Source of the DNA: Paenibacillus sp. sptzw28
GTDB lineage: Bacteria > Bacillota > Bacilli > Paenibacillales > Paenibacillaceae
Direction: 5' to 3'
Length of the DNA stretch: 64,000 bases
Assembly (NCBI RefSeq): GCF_019550795.1
Contig: NZ_CP080545.1
Span: 1,755,501-1,819,500 of the forward strand
Shown here: positions 1 through 7,424 of the stretch, one piece after another
Layout of the letters: every line of letters begins with the position of its first letter
Numbering within the stretch: the stretch's first letter is position 1
Made by a program: the position numbers and the translations under genes
The notes under the pieces: generated by a model
What the model was told of the DNA's origin: nothing
Databases searched by the model: none
Seen by the model: only the letters and a program-made list of their open reading frames with translations

Positions 1-1
1 G

Positions 2-1084
2 CGCGATATGCTGCTGAATTCCCATCGTTCGTTTCGCATGGTAAAAAATAAATACGAGAATGTACTTCAGCACATGGACAGTGGCATCGCGATTTTTGAC
101 GGCGATGGGATCTTGTCCTTTATTAATTTACAGATGGCAAAACTACTCGACATCCCCCGCAAAACGCTCATCGGCTGCAGTCTCCGGGAAATACTTGCAC
201 ATACACAATTAAGGCGGGGTACCAAACGCATTGTACTTCGGCTCTATAAAGAAATGTTTTTGCGAAGGAGCCGGTATTTGGAGTTTCAGGATGCGAACGG
301 TCGGCATTTGCTGGTGACGGTTACGTACGGAGATCAGCTTGACGGCGATTATTTGTTCAGCGTTAAAGATGTTTCGGAGTATAAACAGATCGAGCAGAGC
401 GCCTATCAGAACGATAAACTGGCCATGCTTGGGAAAATCGCGGCTTCCATCGCCCATGAGATCCGAAACCCGCTTACATCGATAAGAGGGTTTATTCAAC
501 TGCTTCGCCCACATTTGCTGCAGCTCGGCAAAGAAGAGTACGCGCGTATTATTCTCGCGGAAATCGACAGGGCCAACGATATTATCTATGAATTTCTCAA
601 TTCATCGAAGCCTTCGGCTCCGATGAAACAGAAAGTACCCATAGCCTCTTTGCTAAAAGAGGTTATTCTGCTCTGCGAAAGCGAAGCGCTCATGAAAGGC
701 TCTCAAATTCAGTTCGAGTCATATGACGAGGAGCTGACGATCTCGATCGATGTGAAGCAAATCAAGCAAGTTATTATCAATATTGTCCGCAATGCGCTCG
801 ATGCGATCGAAGAGCTTAAGGACGAGCGGAACGGCCGCATCGATATCATTACGAGGCGCGACGGGTCATACGCGGAGATAACGATCCGGGACAACGGTAA
901 AGGGATGGACCATTCCACGAAAGCCAGGCTGTTCGATCCTTTCTTCACGACAAAGGCAGCCGGTACGGGGCTAGGGCTTTCGGTGAGCTACCGTATCATC
1001 CGAAACCATGGAGGGACCATACGGGTGTCGAGCAGCATCGGAGAAGGAACGGTGTTTAATATCTATTTGCCATTGGTGGAATAA
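2..1084 (+). CDS. PAS-domain sensor histidine kinase (5' end outside window)
   Basis: Cytoplasmic part of a sporulation-kinase/NtrB-like sensor kinase. Counting from the first Met in the window (base 8), a PAS domain spans about residues 15-125. The dimerisation domain has the phospho-acceptor H150 in AHEIRNPLTSIRGF. An HATPase domain follows, with N box (IVRNALDAIEE), G1 (DNGKGM), F box (FDPFFTTK) and G2 (GTGLGLSV). The frame is open to the window edge (codons CGC GAT precede the Met) and there is no ribosome-binding site in front of that Met. The gene therefore probably starts upstream, perhaps with membrane segments. No response regulator follows, so it may feed a phosphorelay or an unlinked partner. 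An 8-bp hairpin sits just after the stop. Confidence 0.85.
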   Translation, partial: RDMLLNSHRSFRMVKNKYENVLQHMDSGIAIFDGDGILSFINLQMAKLLDIPRKTLIGCSLREILAHTQLRRGTKRIVLRLYKEMFLRRSRYLEFQDANGRHLLVTVTYGDQLDGDYLFSVKDVSEYKQIEQSAYQNDKLAMLGKIAASIAHEIRNPLTSIRGFIQLLRPHLLQLGKEEYARIILAEIDRANDIIYEFLNSSKPSAPMKQKVPIASLLKEVILLCESEALMKGSQIQFESYDEELTISIDVKQIKQVIINIVRNALDAIEELKDERNGRIDIITRRDGSYAEITIRDNGKGMDHSTKARLFDPFFTTKAAGTGLGLSVSYRIIRNHGGTIRVSSSIGEGTVFNIYLPLVE

Positions 1085-1090
1085 AGGATT

Positions 1091-1114
1091 AGAATCGGGT
1101 TAGTGACCGATTCT
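1091..1114 (+). terminator. Hairpin after kinase stop (weak terminator)
   Basis: Perfect 8-bp inverted repeat (AGAATCGG at 1091-1098, CCGATTCT at 1107-1114) with an 8-base loop, 6 bases after the kinase stop codon. No T-run follows, so it may be an inefficient terminator or an mRNA 3' end structure. Confidence 0.4.
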
Positions 1115-1124
1115 GACGCAAAAT

Positions 1125-1376
1125 GCCTCTTAAAAACTATGATGACAACTTATCGAGAGGAGCCGGGAATTCCACTTGCGTCGCTGTTGAAACCGGGAAT
1201 TCTTATTACACTATGCGGTGTATTCCCGGTTTCAAAGGCGATCGCCAAGTCTGAAAGCTTTCCATAGGAAAGCTGCTTCGAAAGCATCAGCCTAGTGGAC
1301 TTCCCTTTTCCTCATTGGAACGTCATCATAAATTCAGAGGCAACAGCAATCAGAAATCGGGGCAACCCGATTTTTT
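1125..1376 (+). ncRNA. Candidate structured RNA with intrinsic terminator, unclassified
   Basis: The 334-base gap before pepA folds as one unit. A long interrupted closing stem pairs 1125-1130 with 1336-1341, 1139-1146 with 1322-1329, 1157-1161 with 1309-1313, 1165-1169 with 1301-1305, 1171-1175 with 1295-1299 and 1183-1186 with 1288-1291. It encloses a multi-branch loop with four hairpins. These are a perfect 12-bp stem (1189-1200/1222-1233, with inner ACAC/GTGT), GGCG-AT-CGCC (1237-1246), 1256-1263/1267-1274 and 1274-1278/1282-1286. A GCAA-loop terminator follows at 1354-1376. I find no T-box, lysine, cobalamin, SRP or 6S signature. It could be a free small RNA or a cis-acting leader of pepA. 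The fold is by hand and covariation is untested. Confidence 0.5.
1354..1376 (+). terminator. Rho-independent terminator upstream of pepA
   Basis: Perfect 8-bp stem AAATCGGG/CCCGATTT closed by a GCAA tetraloop (1354-1373) and followed by T residues. It ends about 40 bases before the pepA start, so it either ends the structured RNA at 1125-1341 or works as an attenuator for pepA. Confidence 0.8.
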
Positions 1377-1418
1377 GTGTTGAGAGAACAGAAAAGAGAG
1401 TAGAGGAGATGAATTATC

Positions 1419-2933
1419 ATGAGTGTTCAGTTTACATATGGTGCGGATAACGGAGAATTCGATACGATCGTTTGTTTTGTCAGCAGCGAGGAGCTTAAGC
1501 GGGATGGCGCTTCAGAGGCCGAATGGGTCCACCCTCAGCTGGACGAAGCGCTCCGGGATCATTTTGCAAGGAAGCTGTTCAAAGCCGAGCCCAAAGAGAC
1601 CCTTGCCCTGTCCACGCTTGGGCTGCTTCCGGCATCCTATGTCGTATACGTTGGAATCTCCCACGCAGGCTTATCCCCGGATGAACTAAGAGATGCAGCG
1701 ACTGCGGCCGCGAAAGCGGCAAAACGGCTCAATGCCAAGGCTGTGAAACAGATTTTGCCGAGAGAGACCTGCACCGGTTCTCAAGAATATTCAATCAGTC
1801 AAGCGGCTCAAGCGATGACCGAGGGATATACGCTCGGGTTATTTGCGCGCAGGACGGAGAAGAAGGACGATGAGAGAAAGCAAACAACGGTGCAGACGGT
1901 GGCCTTCGCGCCTCCAGGCGAATTCGCCGGATCCGAGCAAGCCGGCGGCCAATGGGAAGCGGGCATCAGGCGAGGCGTTATTTTTGCCGAATCGGTTGTA
2001 TTCGCACGGGACTTGACGAATTTACCGGGAAACCGGCTTACACCGGAGATGCTTGCGGAGGAGGCGGAAACGCTTGCCCGGACTTATGGCCTCGACTGTG
2101 AAGTAATGGACGAATGGTCTGCCGCAGAGCAAGGGATGGGCGGCCTGCTCGGGGTCGGACAGGGAAGCGTCAACCCTCCTCGAATGATCGTTCTACATTA
2201 TGCCGGCGCAGCGGACAATGAAGAAACCTGGGGACTCATTGGAAAAGGCATTACATTCGACACAGGAGGTATTTCGCTTAAGAAAGCGGAAGGAATGGAG
2301 GAGATGATATCCGACATGGGGGGAGCGGCGGCCGTACTGGGCGCTATGCGCATCATCGGCGAGCTCAAACCGGCAGTGAATGTCGTTGCCGTCATCCCGA
2401 CCGCCGAGAATATGCCTTCAGACAGGGCGCTCAAGCCGGGCGATATTCTTAAGACCATGAGCGGTCTTACCGTTGAAGTGGTGAATACGGATGCAGAGGG
2501 GCGGCTTGTACTGGCAGACGGTCTTACGACCGCGATCCGCCGCGGGGCGACTAAGCTTATTGATGTGGCGACGCTTACCGGCGCAGTCGGCGTCGCCCTC
2601 GGCAATGTGGCAACGGGAGCGGTCACAAACGATGAAATGCTGCTTCAACAGGTTATTCTCGCTTCGAAGCGGGCAGGCGAACGGATATGGCCGCTCCCTT
2701 CATACCCGGAGTACCGCAAACAGCTCGACAGCGATGCGGCCGATCTTAAGAATATCGGCGGCCGTCTCGGCGGGGCGATTACGGGCGGGCTGTTTATCGG
2801 CGCTTTCTCCGAGGAGCGGCCGTGGGTCCACCTGGACATAGCCGGTACGGCGTGGCTTGAACGCGACAGGTCCTGGGAGTCGAAGGGCGGAACGGGCGTA
2901 ATGGTACGTACGTTAGGAGAACTATTAGTTTAA
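1419..2933 (+). CDS. pepA: Leucyl aminopeptidase (M17 family)
   Basis: Cytosolic two-metal aminopeptidase that removes N-terminal residues, leucine preferentially, in peptide turnover. At 504 residues it has normal M17 length. The family signature NTDAEGRLVLAD starts near residue 356. The metal-binding lysine and aspartate lie in GKGITFDTGGISLK (near residue 280), and SDMGGAAAVLGA follows, as in the catalytic domain of PepA. The N-terminal domain (residues 1-180) is the variable macro-like domain. ATG at 1419 has AGAGGAGATG upstream at good spacing. The gene follows the structured RNA and terminator at 1125-1376, which may regulate it. Confidence 0.95.
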   Translation: MSVQFTYGADNGEFDTIVCFVSSEELKRDGASEAEWVHPQLDEALRDHFARKLFKAEPKETLALSTLGLLPASYVVYVGISHAGLSPDELRDAATAAAKAAKRLNAKAVKQILPRETCTGSQEYSISQAAQAMTEGYTLGLFARRTEKKDDERKQTTVQTVAFAPPGEFAGSEQAGGQWEAGIRRGVIFAESVVFARDLTNLPGNRLTPEMLAEEAETLARTYGLDCEVMDEWSAAEQGMGGLLGVGQGSVNPPRMIVLHYAGAADNEETWGLIGKGITFDTGGISLKKAEGMEEMISDMGGAAAVLGAMRIIGELKPAVNVVAVIPTAENMPSDRALKPGDILKTMSGLTVEVVNTDAEGRLVLADGLTTAIRRGATKLIDVATLTGAVGVALGNVATGAVTNDEMLLQQVILASKRAGERIWPLPSYPEYRKQLDSDAADLKNIGGRLGGAITGGLFIGAFSEERPWVHLDIAGTAWLERDRSWESKGGTGVMVRTLGELLV

Positions 2934-2989
2934 GCAGCTTATTACGCACAAGTTAAATGGACCTGACATCATGAAGGAGCTGCATCACA

Positions 2990-4267
2990 ATGTCATTCTG
3001 GAATCACCTCGTTTCGGTGTTCCGACGAAAACAACTGTCCTCTCAGCGAAGAGGACTGCATACATCCATTATGGAAGGCATACCGGCAGCCATTATTTCC
3101 AACTTGCTTGGCGGTCCCATATTGACGATATACATTGTTTATTTGGGAGGGACTCCCGAGGATGTCGGTCTGGCACTGGCGATTCCTCCGCTTGCTAATC
3201 TCGTTCAGCTGATTGCGGCTTTTTATATGCAGCGCTTCAACAACCGCCGTCTCCTTCTGACCGTATTCGGGGTTGCGCATCGGGCGGTTTGGATTGCTAC
3301 CGGCCTTATCCCTTTCACTGTTTCCGATGAGCTGCAGGTCCCGGTATTTATCGGCATGCTGCTGATGTCGTTTCTTTTTGCCTCGACAGGCGGAATGTTC
3401 TGGACATCCATCATTGCCGATATGGTGCCGGCTCAGGTGCGCGGGCGTTATTTTGGAATCCGCAACACCATTCATTGGGCCGTTGCAAGTATTGCGCTTC
3501 TCATCGGAGGTCAAATTCTTGAACGTTTTAATGCGGAGACGGGTTTTGCAATTCTGTACACCATCAGCGCCGTTTGCATGATTTGGAATGCGCTGGAGCT
3601 GTGGCGCTATCCGAACCCCCCTTTTGAGCGTTCGATGGAATCAAGCTCGGCCGCGTTGTTCTTCAAGCCGCTAAGAGATTCGGCATATATGAAAGCGACG
3701 ATTTTTATTTCCCTGTTTATTTTGCTGCAAAATATCGCGGTGCCGCTGTTTTCGTATGTTATGCTCGAAATTCTTCATATCAGCAAGTGGTGGATTACGG
3801 TCATTACTACCGTTCAAATGGTCGTCATGATGATAAGCTATTATTACTGGGGTACCATGAATTCGCGGTTTGCGACACGTACGCTGCTGCTGTGGACGCT
3901 GCCGATTATTGCCCTCTCCTGCTTGCTTTGGGCGGGGATCGAGATTATGCCGGTGATTGCAGTATTAATCGCGGTTCATATTGCGCTTGGGTTCGGCAGC
4001 GGCGGTTATAATCTGCTCGTCTTCAACTTTATTATCGGCGATACGCCGAAAGCCGATAGGCCGATGTATGTAGCGATGTTTTCCGCGTTGACAGGATTGA
4101 CCGGGTTTATTGGGCCGCTCGTCGGCGGGTCCATTTATAAGCGAATCGAGCAAAGCCCTTTATGGCTGCAAAGCTATGGCGTTTCTTTCGTTATAGGAGC
4201 GGCGCTGCTCATATTGGCGCTGACTGCGGGACCGTTGATTTTACGGACGGAACGCCGCGGCAGTTAA
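2990..4267 (+). CDS. MFS transporter
   Basis: Integral membrane protein of 425 residues with about 12 hydrophobic segments. It carries the MFS loop signature RGRYFGIRNTIHW near residues 152-164, between the N-terminal membrane segments. The start has GAAGGAGCTGCATCACA in front of ATG. The substrate cannot be read from sequence. It is followed with a short gap by an unrecognised protein (4342-6015) and a molybdopterin protein (6055-6627) on the same strand, which suggests one operon. The type resembles MFS proteins often seen beside glycan-processing genes in paenibacilli. Confidence 0.85.
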   Translation: MSFWNHLVSVFRRKQLSSQRRGLHTSIMEGIPAAIISNLLGGPILTIYIVYLGGTPEDVGLALAIPPLANLVQLIAAFYMQRFNNRRLLLTVFGVAHRAVWIATGLIPFTVSDELQVPVFIGMLLMSFLFASTGGMFWTSIIADMVPAQVRGRYFGIRNTIHWAVASIALLIGGQILERFNAETGFAILYTISAVCMIWNALELWRYPNPPFERSMESSSAALFFKPLRDSAYMKATIFISLFILLQNIAVPLFSYVMLEILHISKWWITVITTVQMVVMMISYYYWGTMNSRFATRTLLLWTLPIIALSCLLWAGIEIMPVIAVLIAVHIALGFGSGGYNLLVFNFIIGDTPKADRPMYVAMFSALTGLTGFIGPLVGGSIYKRIEQSPLWLQSYGVSFVIGAALLILALTAGPLILRTERRGS

Positions 4268-4341
4268 TCCGGTTGGCCGGCAAGTTTCATATCGCAGTTG
4301 GTTTGGTTGACGCCAGGCTGCTGATCGTTAAGCGGCATGAG

Positions 4342-6015
4342 ATGGAAAGGAATGAAGGAGATTTGGATGTATATCGTGATAGACGACTTGAAATAATCGA
4401 AAAAGCCGCAGCGAAGGCTTGTGCGCAGCCAATTCTGGACAGCGGCTTATGGTTTCACCAGGACATTCGCGACAACTTCTATTACGCTTCATATTTGTAC
4501 GCAGCTGCAGCGGACGCTGCGGTTCCACTCTCTATAGACCGCGCTCTCGCCAAGGAAACGGCCCTGAAAGTTCTTGCAGAGGTGCTTACGCTTCAGGACC
4601 GCGATCCACAAAGCGCTACGTACGGCCACTGGCCGCTTAATCTTGGCCTCTCTCCGAGGGAAGCAAGGCCGCATGTGCTGCCGGTCGAGCTCATGGGCAG
4701 CTTGATGGTTTACTTCTACCGGACGTATTATCTCTCATTACCCGAATGGGTTCGTGCTGCATTCAGGGCGGCATTCGAGCATATTTACCGCAGTCCCTTC
4801 TACAAGGTACCGCTTGAGCACTATGGTCATCACGAAGCAAAGTATACGGCGGCTAAACTGATTTTCGGGCAGTTATACAAGGACCGCGCCTTGACCGATG
4901 ATGGCCGCCGGAGCTTGCGGCTCACACTCGAGCGGATTCGGCAGCATGGTATGTCCGAGTATGGGTCGCTGCCCTGGTTCTGGCACTGGGTGCAGGCGTT
5001 CACCTGCGCGTGGGAGCTTGCCGATGATTCCGAAATTAAATCGGAGCTGGGCAGTATGCTTGATTATTTATGGAACGAAAGAGCGCGGTACTACTTGAAG
5101 GGAGCATGGGCGGGTGCCCGCGCCCGCTCTCTGCCGCATGATCTGCCGCGGGATCGCAACGTACTGTTCGACTATGTCCAGTTCGGTGATTTCAGCTTGC
5201 CTGATGCAATGCCGCGCACGGAATATGCGGGCTTTCTGTTCTATGAGGCGCCCGCTGCGGCCCGCGATACCGCATTAAACCGTGCGGAGCCTGTCGAGGT
5301 CGCAAGAAGCTGCGCGAAGACGATCGGATCCGTGGAGCGGAAGCTGCACCAATACGTATACATAACGGAGCGGTTTGCTTCCGGAGGAATGTGGGAGCGG
5401 GTCAAGGAGTTTGACAATGAACAGCATCGCTGGGACGTGACGTTCCCTCTTGCGGATTCGGAGAGTGTCAATCACTTGTATTTCTTTCGTCCCGGCGAAG
5501 GCTGGGCGGAGGGCGACCCTCGTCACGAAAGCGAGGGAAGTGAGGTGCTGTTCCACCGAAACACGATTCTCAGTTTATTTCTCAATGAAGAGAAAGAAGG
5601 GGCTTCATACGGCGATATTATCGGCGTGCTACCGAAAGGCTCGTGGCTGAAGACGGAAACGGCCTTGTTCGGTGAAGTCGGCGGGACGTATATCGCAGTT
5701 TTTATGATGAAGAAATTCCTCCTGGAGGAAAAGGCGGACCATATGCTTGTCACAAGCGAAGGCACTGTTAACGGTGTCGTTGTCGAAACGATCGACCGCC
5801 GTGATGCCGGGAGACTTGGCCTGGCCACGCTTGAACAGCTTGCCCGGGCATTTAATTCGAGAATGCCGCAATGGAATGAGGATGGTTCACCTGCAATCGT
5901 CGAATATCTTACGTTAAATGACGACAATCTTCGGTTGTCAATTATGGAGCCGGGTCTTCCGAAAGCGTTCATTAACGGTAAGGCCGTTGATTTTACCAAG
6001 TATGGGGTAAGGTAA
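4342..6015 (+). CDS. Protein of unknown function, (alpha/alpha)-toroid-like
   Basis: Not recognised. About 557 residues from ATG 4342. The frame stays open back to 4162, but that part overlaps the MFS gene and is unlikely to be translated. No convincing ribosome-binding site fixes the start; a TTG at 4363 lies too close to AAGGAG. No signal peptide is seen. The first 300 residues are helix-rich with repeated aromatic patches (DNFYYASYLY, YGHWPLNLG, YFYRTYYL, LPWFWHWVQAF), as in (alpha/alpha) toroid glycan-active enzymes such as DUF2264 and heparinase-type lyases. The last 250 residues look beta-rich, as in the C-terminal sheet domain of such lyases. The toroid reading is inference from pattern only. 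It sits between an MFS transporter and a molybdoprotein. Confidence 0.7.
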   Translation: MERNEGDLDVYRDRRLEIIEKAAAKACAQPILDSGLWFHQDIRDNFYYASYLYAAAADAAVPLSIDRALAKETALKVLAEVLTLQDRDPQSATYGHWPLNLGLSPREARPHVLPVELMGSLMVYFYRTYYLSLPEWVRAAFRAAFEHIYRSPFYKVPLEHYGHHEAKYTAAKLIFGQLYKDRALTDDGRRSLRLTLERIRQHGMSEYGSLPWFWHWVQAFTCAWELADDSEIKSELGSMLDYLWNERARYYLKGAWAGARARSLPHDLPRDRNVLFDYVQFGDFSLPDAMPRTEYAGFLFYEAPAAARDTALNRAEPVEVARSCAKTIGSVERKLHQYVYITERFASGGMWERVKEFDNEQHRWDVTFPLADSESVNHLYFFRPGEGWAEGDPRHESEGSEVLFHRNTILSLFLNEEKEGASYGDIIGVLPKGSWLKTETALFGEVGGTYIAVFMMKKFLLEEKADHMLVTSEGTVNGVVVETIDRRDAGRLGLATLEQLARAFNSRMPQWNEDGSPAIVEYLTLNDDNLRLSIMEPGLPKAFINGKAVDFTKYGVR

Positions 6016-6054
6016 TAATAGATTGTTTATACTTTCCAGGAGGTATCAGAACCG

Positions 6055-6627
6055 ATGCAGCATAAAGAGCGTGTACCGCCGGGTCAGAGGCAGACGGAAG
6101 GCTTCCCCGTGCTTCACTACGGCGAAATCCCCTACTACCGCGATATGAGCAAATGGGACCTTCGTCTATTCGGCCTGGTGGAGCAGGAAGCGACGATATC
6201 GTATGCGGAGATCATGAAGCTGCCGCGGAATGAATTCAGCAATGACATCCATTGCGTCACAGCCTGGTCCAAGCTTGACAATGTATGGGAAGGTATCCGT
6301 ATTGCCGAAATTATGAGCAAAGTGAAGCTGTTGGATTCCGCCAAATATGTAATGCTGCATGCTGAGCATGGCTGGACCACCAACCTGCCGCTCGAGGATT
6401 TTTTGCGAGAGACTTCATTTCTTGCGATCAAGCATAACGGCGAATTGCTGACACCCGAGCACGGCTATCCTGTCCGCATGGTCGTACCGCATCTGTACTT
6501 CTGGAAGAGCGCCAAATGGCTGCGCGGCATCGAATTTATGGAGTCGGATAAGCCGGGCTTCTGGGAGCAGAACGGTTATCATATGTATGGAGACCCTTGG
6601 CAGTCTCAACGCTATGATTATGATTAA
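6055..6627 (+). CDS. Sulfite oxidase-like molybdopterin-dependent oxidoreductase
   Basis: 190-residue protein with the oxidoreductase molybdopterin-binding fold (COG2041; YuiH/MsrP-like). The conserved Cys that ligates molybdenum is C67 in NDIHCVTAWSKLDNVWEGI. Further family motifs are HGWTTNLPLEDFL, LLTPEHGYPVRMVVPHLYFWKSAKWLRGIEFM and GFWEQNGYHMYGDPW. It has no signal peptide or Tat motif, so it is probably cytoplasmic. Its length is that of the minimal catalytic domain without a dimerisation domain. The start is preceded by AGGAGGTATCAGAACC. The gap of 39 bases from the previous gene suggests co-transcription. The physiological substrate is unknown. Confidence 0.85.
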   Translation: MQHKERVPPGQRQTEGFPVLHYGEIPYYRDMSKWDLRLFGLVEQEATISYAEIMKLPRNEFSNDIHCVTAWSKLDNVWEGIRIAEIMSKVKLLDSAKYVMLHAEHGWTTNLPLEDFLRETSFLAIKHNGELLTPEHGYPVRMVVPHLYFWKSAKWLRGIEFMESDKPGFWEQNGYHMYGDPWQSQRYDYD

Positions 6628-6690
6628 TCCGAAGCCGCCCTCTCTGGTAAAAAAAGGCAGCCGGGACGGTCAGCATCCCAACAAAGGTTC

Positions 6691-6719
6691 TTGAACGTCT
6701 AAAAAGGGTATGATATGCT
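6691..6719 (+). promoter_or_regulatory. Candidate promoter of antisense (antitoxin) RNA
   Basis: TTGAAC at 6691-6696, a 17-base spacer, and TATGCT at 6714-6719 with an extended TG at 6711-6712. It faces the terminator at 6807-6854 and is convergent to the toxin peptide gene. Each box matches 4 of 6 consensus bases. Confidence 0.45.
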
Positions 6720-6725
6720 TAGAAT

Positions 6726-6856
6726 AACAAAAAGGGACGGTCGCGACCCGTCCCCTGCACAACCTTTCTTGAGCGGGTAGCTCCTCCAAGATCAGATCAA
6801 GGAAAGAATAGCCCCTTCACTCGGCGCCAACCGGAGTGGGGCTATTTCTTTTTTAA
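6726..6856 (+). ncRNA. Candidate type I antitoxin RNA
   Basis: Predicted transcript of about 130 bases from the promoter at 6691-6719 to the terminator at 6807-6854. It begins with a strong hairpin (GGGACGG/CCGTCCC, 6734-6754). Its 3' end is complementary to the last codons and 3' untranslated part of the toxin peptide mRNA on the other strand. This is the 3'-overlap geometry of the TxpA/RatA and BsrG/SR4 systems of Bacillus. Transcription is inferred only from promoter and terminator signals. Confidence 0.45.
6807..6854 (+). terminator. Rho-independent terminator overlapping toxin 3' end
   Basis: Stem AATAGCCCC...GGGGCTATT (6807-6815/6838-6846, extended inside by ACTC/GAGT), then TTCTTTTTT on the + strand. 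On the - strand the same hairpin directly follows the toxin stop codon and could also end that mRNA, though its T-run is poorer. Confidence 0.75.
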
Positions 6857-6922
6857 GAAAGTCAGCAGAGCCAGAACAAACATGGCAAACAGCAGGACAT
6901 CCTGGAAAGAGAAATTCGCCAT
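6842..6922 (-). CDS. Putative holin-like (type I) toxin peptide, 26 aa
   Basis: Very short membrane peptide with N-terminus MANFSFQDV, one hydrophobic helix and a C-terminal TFLKKK. This matches the plan of the Hol_Tox/TxpA-like type I toxins of Firmicutes: about 25-35 residues, a single membrane span and a lysine-rich end. The frame is open upstream to 7072, but the strong ribosome-binding site AAAGGAGG lies 8 bases before the ATG at 6922, which fixes this start. An ATG two codons earlier is too close to the site. A TATAAT promoter lies about 60 bases upstream. A convergent + strand transcript overlaps its 3' end, as expected for an antisense antitoxin. Toxicity is inferred, not shown. Confidence 0.6.
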   Translation of the reverse strand: MANFSFQDVLLFAMFVLALLTFLKKK

Positions 6923-6979
6923 ATGCATGACCTCCTTTCCGGAGGCAGCATATCCACTCAAGTTGTGTTGTACAAATCT

Positions 6980-7008
6980 ATTATATACCAAAGCCTGCCA
7001 ACTATTAA
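6980..7008 (-). promoter_or_regulatory. Promoter of toxin peptide
   Basis: Read on the - strand: TTAATA (7008-7003), a 17-base spacer, and a perfect TATAAT (6985-6980). The transcript would have a 5' untranslated region of about 50 bases containing AAAGGAGG. Confidence 0.5.
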
Positions 7009-7021
7009 AGGTAGGCTTTTT
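6990..7021 (+). terminator. Second + strand terminator hairpin
   Basis: AAAGCCTGCC/GGTAGGCTTT (6990-6999/7010-7019, one G:U pair) followed by a short T-run (7017-7021). It overlaps the toxin promoter on the other strand. It would stop read-through from the antisense RNA or from the upstream operon. Confidence 0.6.
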
Positions 7022-7085
7022 CGGTTTTATCGATGCGGACATTTTTGTGATATCAAGAATTCTTTCGTTCAACCATTATAAAATG

Positions 7086-7141
7086 TAGCGCTTTCACCTG
7101 AGAATTGAGTCACTTGAAAGCGCTAACACTCGTGTTACTAT
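7086..7141 (+). promoter_or_regulatory. cre (CcpA) site and promoter of sugar ABC operon
   Basis: TGAAAGCGCTAACA at 7115-7128 matches every position of the cre consensus TGWAANCGNTNWCA. It overlaps a candidate -35 (TTGAAA, 7114-7119). With 16 bases spacing a -10-like TACTAT follows at 7136-7141, so CcpA bound here would block transcription when preferred carbon is present. The left half of the cre also forms an 11-bp inverted repeat with 7086-7096 (loop 7097-7114). That arm is itself a partial cre, so cooperative or hairpin-based control is possible. Confidence 0.75.
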
Positions 7142-7210
7142 TAAGTTGTGGGCAGGCACAAAGCAAGTGAAAGGTTCAAGTACAAGCGTGTTACTGGGTG
7201 TCTTACGGGA

Positions 7211-7405
7211 GTATCGCAAAAAACTAAGCGTATGCTTCCGAAGAAAGAATCAGGAAGTATCGCAAAAAACTAAGCGTATGCTTCCGAAGTAAGTTTTCTG
7301 CTCTAAATGTAGTGAATCAGGAAGTATCGCAAAAAACTAAGCGTATGCTTCCGAAGTAAGTTTTCTGCTCTAAATGTAGTGAATCAGGAAGTATCGCAAA
7401 AAACT
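7211..7405 (+). repeat. 67-bp tandem repeat in leader of binding-protein gene
   Basis: The core GTATCGCAAAAAACT starts at 7211, 7257, 7324 and 7391. Units 7257-7323 and 7324-7390 are identical 67-mers. The first unit is shortened to 46 bases, and the last is a 15-base stub that runs straight into the ribosome-binding site TTTTAGGAGG. Each full unit contains TATGCTTCCGAAGTAAG, related to the 39-bp repeats at 8811-8925. The array lies wholly in the 5' untranslated region of the gene at 7425. No ORF, and no unique spacers as in CRISPR. Confidence 0.9.
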
Positions 7406-7424
7406 TTTAGGAGGTTCTTAACTT

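Noticed and set aside
1125..1341. 6S RNA, SRP RNA or T-box identity for the structured segment
   Set aside because: End pairing recalls 6S RNA, but the large central bubble is replaced by a four-hairpin multi-branch. No SRP GGAA-loop domain or T-box sequence (GNTGGNACCGCG) is present.
4162..4341. Longer N-terminus for the unknown protein
   Set aside because: This part lies inside or just after the MFS gene in another frame, with low-complexity sequence and no ribosome-binding site at 4162.
7211..7405. CRISPR array
   Set aside because: The repeats are contiguous, with no unique spacers, and no cas genes are near.
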